42,107 bases of DNA from an uncultured Clostridia bacterium (GTDB taxonomy: Bacteria > Bacillota > Clostridia > HGM11327): NCBI GenBank assembly GCA_945918795.1, contig CAMEIT010000016.1:1-42107 (forward strand), in the 5' to 3' direction. The notes below the pieces were generated by a model. That model was given only the letters and a program-made list of their open reading frames with translations. It made no database searches and was not told the origin of the DNA. Position numbers and translations under genes: made by a program. Position 1 is the stretch's first letter, and each line of letters starts with the position of its first letter. Below, one piece after another: positions 39,515 through 42,107 of this stretch.

Positions 39515-42107
39515 TCAATGTTTAGCTTTTTCGAAAATTTGTTTAAGGTATTGGCCGGTATAGCTTTGTTCGCACTGAGCGACCTGTTCAGGTGTACCGG
39601 AGACAACGACGGTACCGCCATTTTCACCGCCCTCAGGGCCCATATCGATTATATAATCAGCGCACTTAATAACATCAAGGTTATGTTCGATTACGATCAT
39701 AGTATTTCCCGCGTCAACGAGGCGTTGAAGTATTGTTATAAGTCTGTCGACGTCTGCGATATGGAGGCCTGTTGTAGGCTCATCGAGGATATATATAGTA
39801 CGTCCGGTACTACGTCTGCTGAGCTCTGTTGCGAGTTTAATACGCTGAGCCTCTCCGCCCGACAAAGTAGTAGACGGCTGACCGAGCTTAATATATCCGA
39901 GCCCAACATCGCGCAGAGTAACGAGCTTTCTGTAAAGTGCCGGCATATTTTCAAAGAAAATCAAAGCTTCATCGACAGTCATATCGAGAACCTCGGCAAT
40001 ATTTTTACCCTTGTATTTAACCTCAAGGGTTTCTCTGTTATAGCGTTTACCGTTGCACACATCGCAGGTAACGTATACATCAGAGAGGAACTGCATTTCA
40101 ATTCTCTGTATACCGTCTCCGCAACAAGCCTCACAGCGTCCGCCTGAGACATTGAAGCTGAAACGACTCTTTTTATAGCCTCTGACCTGAGAATCCTTTG
40201 TCATGGCAAAGACATCGCGTATGAGGTCGAAAAGACCTGTATATGTTGCGGGGTTGGAACGCGGCGTGCGACCTATCGGCGACTGATCTATTGTTACCAC
40301 CTTGTCGAGAAATTCAATTCCCTCAATGCTTTTATATTTGCCTGGCACGACCTGCGCTCTGTTGAGCTTTGCGGAAAGCGCCTTGTTAAGAATATGGTTG
40401 ACGAGACTGCTCTTGCCGGAGCCTGACACACCTGTAACGCAGGTTAACACGCCGATAGGGAAGCTTACATCAATATTTTTGAGATTGTTTTGCTGTGCGC
40501 CGCGAATGGTAAGGCTTGCAGTGCTTGTTCTTCGCTTTTCGGGTATGGCAATGGATTTTTTGCCGCTTATATACTGCCCCGTGAGTGACCTTTCGCACTT
40601 GAGAATATCATCAAGCGTTCCGCAGGCAACAATTTCTCCACCGTATACGCCTGCATACGGACCGACATCGACAATATAATCAGCACTGCAAATGGTTTCT
40701 TCGTCATGCTCAACGACAATTACCGTGTTTTTAAGATCGGTAAGCTTTCTGAGTGTTGCGAGGAGCTTGCCGTTGTCGCGCTGATGTAATCCTATTGACG
40801 GTTCATCGAGTATATACATGACACCGACAAGTCCGGAGCCTATCTGCGTTGCAAGACGAATACGCTGTGCTTCGCCTCCCGACAATGTGCCGGCACTCCT
40901 TGCGAGAGTGAGATAGTCAAGACCTACATTGACGAGAAAGCTTAAGCGCGCGTTTATCTCTTTTATTATCTGATGCACTATTATTTGCTCTTTGGCAGTG
41001 AATTGAAATTTATTGACTGCATCGAGTGCTTTTGCAATAGGCAGCATTGTGAAGTCGTATATGCTGTAACCGCCGACGGTAACTGCAAGGCTTTCGTTGC
41101 ACAGTCTTGCACCGTGACAGTCGGGGCAGACAGTATCCTTCATGAATCTGTCAAGGTCGTACATTGACCATTGAGATTCCGTTTGCTCATAGCGCCTTGC
41201 TATATTGTTTACAAGGCCTTCAAACGGTGCCTCGTGCTTTTGCCCTTTGTATGACATGGTGAGAGCTTCGCCATTTGTGCCGTACAGAAGCGCATTTTTT
41301 GTTGCTTCGGGCAGATCTTGGAAAGGCGTGTCCATTGATCCGCCGTACTTTTTGAGAATAGCAGTGAAGTGCATATTCGCCATTGTACCGCTCTCGACGG
41401 AATACCAGCCGGGCGCTTTTATTGCTCCCTCGGCTATGGATTTTGTCGGATCCGGAACGATGCAGTTTACGTCAACTTCCTTGAAAATGCCGAGACCGTG
41501 GCATTTTTTGCAGGCACCGATAGGCGCGTTGAATGAAAACATTGCAGGAGTAAGCTCGGGCATATTTATTCCACAGTCGGGACAAGCGTAATTCTGGCTG
41601 TAAAGTATATCCTCACCGCCTATTATGTCTATTATTACAAGACCGTCGGCAATATTGAGCGCTGTTTCGACCGAGCCGGTAAGCCTGCTCATTATTTCGT
41701 CTCTTATTATAAGCCTGTCCACAACTATTTCGATGTTGTGCTTTTTTTGCTTGTCAAGATTGATCTCTTCGTCAAGCTGCATTGTTGCTCCGTCAACCCT
41801 TGCGCGCGCATACCCGTCCTTTACCATTTTGGCAAACACGTTTTTGAACTCGCCTTTTTTATTTCGCGCAACAGGGGCAAGAACCTGTATTCGTGTTCCT
41901 GTCGGAAGCTTTAATATGTTGTCTATTATTGTATCGATTGATTGTTTTTCAATCTTTTTTCCGCACTTGGGGCAATGGGGTACACCTACTTTTGCGTAAA
42001 GCAGACGAAGATAATCATATATTTCGGTTACGGTTCCGACTGTCGAGCGTGGATTGCGCGCTGTCGTTTTTTGATCTATTGATATGGCAGGAGAGAGGCC
42101 CTCAATG
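39515..42107 (-). CDS. uvrA: Excinuclease ABC subunit A, 5' end cut by window edge
   Basis: The frame runs from the right edge to 39515 and gives about 864 residues, so only the first ~80-90 residues are missing. UvrA is the damage-sensing ATPase of nucleotide excision repair and acts as a dimer with UvrB. Visible are the CPKCGKKI site near the edge, the zinc motif CPDCG..CKKCHG, the first signature LSGGEAQRI, the second Walker A GVSGSGKSSL, the zinc motif CEACCGDG..CDVCNGKRY, the second LSGGEAQRIKLA and the Walker B YILDEPTTGLH. An ATG at 41839 is internal. No anomaly is seen. Confidence 0.97.
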   Translation of the reverse strand, partial: IEGLSPAISIDQKTTARNPRSTVGTVTEIYDYLRLLYAKVGVPHCPKCGKKIEKQSIDTIIDNILKLPTGTRIQVLAPVARNKKGEFKNVFAKMVKDGYARARVDGATMQLDEEINLDKQKKHNIEIVVDRLIIRDEIMSRLTGSVETALNIADGLVIIDIIGGEDILYSQNYACPDCGINMPELTPAMFSFNAPIGACKKCHGLGIFKEVDVNCIVPDPTKSIAEGAIKAPGWYSVESGTMANMHFTAILKKYGGSMDTPFQDLPEATKNALLYGTNGEALTMSYKGQKHEAPFEGLVNNIARRYEQTESQWSMYDLDRFMKDTVCPDCHGARLCNESLAVTVGGYSIYDFTMLPIAKALDAVNKFQFTAKEQIIVHQIIKEINARLSFLVNVGLDYLTLARSAGTLSGGEAQRIRLATQIGSGLVGVMYILDEPSIGLHQRDNGKLLATLRKLTDLKNTVIVVEHDEETICSADYIVDVGPYAGVYGGEIVACGTLDDILKCERSLTGQYISGKKSIAIPEKRRTSTASLTIRGAQQNNLKNIDVSFPIGVLTCVTGVSGSGKSSLVNHILNKALSAKLNRAQVVPGKYKSIEGIEFLDKVVTIDQSPIGRTPRSNPATYTGLFDLIRDVFAMTKDSQVRGYKKSRFSFNVSGGRCEACCGDGIQRIEMQFLSDVYVTCDVCNGKRYNRETLEVKYKGKNIAEVLDMTVDEALIFFENMPALYRKLVTLRDVGLGYIKLGQPSTTLSGGEAQRIKLATELSRRSTGRTIYILDEPTTGLHIADVDRLITILQRLVDAGNTMIVIEHNLDVIKCADYIIDMGPEGGENGGTVVVSGTPEQVAQCEQSYTGQYLKQIFEKAKH

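Noticed and set aside
39265..39627. 120-residue ORF on the minus strand with repeated peptide FLGA..PHTPQA
   Set aside because: It translates the GC-rich tandem repeats and overlaps the uvrA end in another frame; it has no ribosome binding site or family match.

Overview
The window looks like a chromosome segment of an endospore-forming, gut-type clostridium (Firmicutes, class Clostridia). It has moderate-to-low GC, strong AGGAGG-type ribosome binding sites, consensus sigma-A promoters and intrinsic terminators. It carries the sporulation genes spoIID, a spoIIQ-type M23 gene and spoIIID, and interspersed GC-rich palindromic repeats of a kind I associate with Oscillospiraceae/Lachnospiraceae-like genomes. 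Species-level placement is not possible from the sequence alone. Both ends cut a gene: a zinc-dependent dehydrogenase on the left and uvrA on the right.

Region 1 (1-6622, + strand) is the distal part of a bacterial microcompartment (BMC) operon. In order it holds a Zn-dependent MDR dehydrogenase (5' cut), four single-domain BMC shell genes, a structured spacer, an EutN/PduN-type pentamer vertex, a PduS-like flavin/Fe-S protein, a PduT-like tandem-BMC protein with the cluster-binding cysteine, a DeoR-family regulator and a PduQ-like iron alcohol dehydrogenase, then an intrinsic terminator. The signature enzyme, acylating aldehyde dehydrogenase and phosphotransacylase are not in the window and probably lie to the left, so the substrate is unknown. 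The PduS/PduT pair plus two dehydrogenases of different families suggest a redox-active metabolosome.

Region 2 (6714-14026) has a YdcF/SanA-like membrane protein, a striking array of seven ~125-bp repeats (7482-8400), threonine synthase (-) and a two-gene ABC exporter-type operon (-). Region 3 (14036-19743) has peptidase T, a DUF1287 protein, two tandem nucleoside hydrolases formed by a ~1.3-kb duplication that also copied the tail of the convergent MATE gene (now a pseudogene remnant), and the intact MATE transporter.

Region 4 (19956-26306) has prmA (-), divergent from a GH38 alpha-mannosidase, a D-2-hydroxyacid dehydrogenase and a sugar-phosphate isomerase/epimerase-like protein, which look like one cytoplasmic glycan-processing group. 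Region 5 (26333-34540, all -) holds tsaE-tsaB-rimI from a consensus promoter, a GH141-like beta-helix protein, a putative four-gene operon (VOC protein with Cys-rich ends, four-to-five-TM protein, NfeD, SPFH/band-7) and an RCC1-repeat lipoprotein. Region 6 (34754-42107) holds spoIIID, an M23 spoIIQ-like gene and spoIID (-), an AzgA-type purine permease (+), a repeat-filled spacer and uvrA (-).

The most interesting items are the BMC of unresolved type with its structured internal spacer, the 125-bp repeat array, the nucleoside hydrolase duplication with a gene-conversion-like identity tract, and the VOC protein with metal-binding-like tails next to membrane-scaffold genes.
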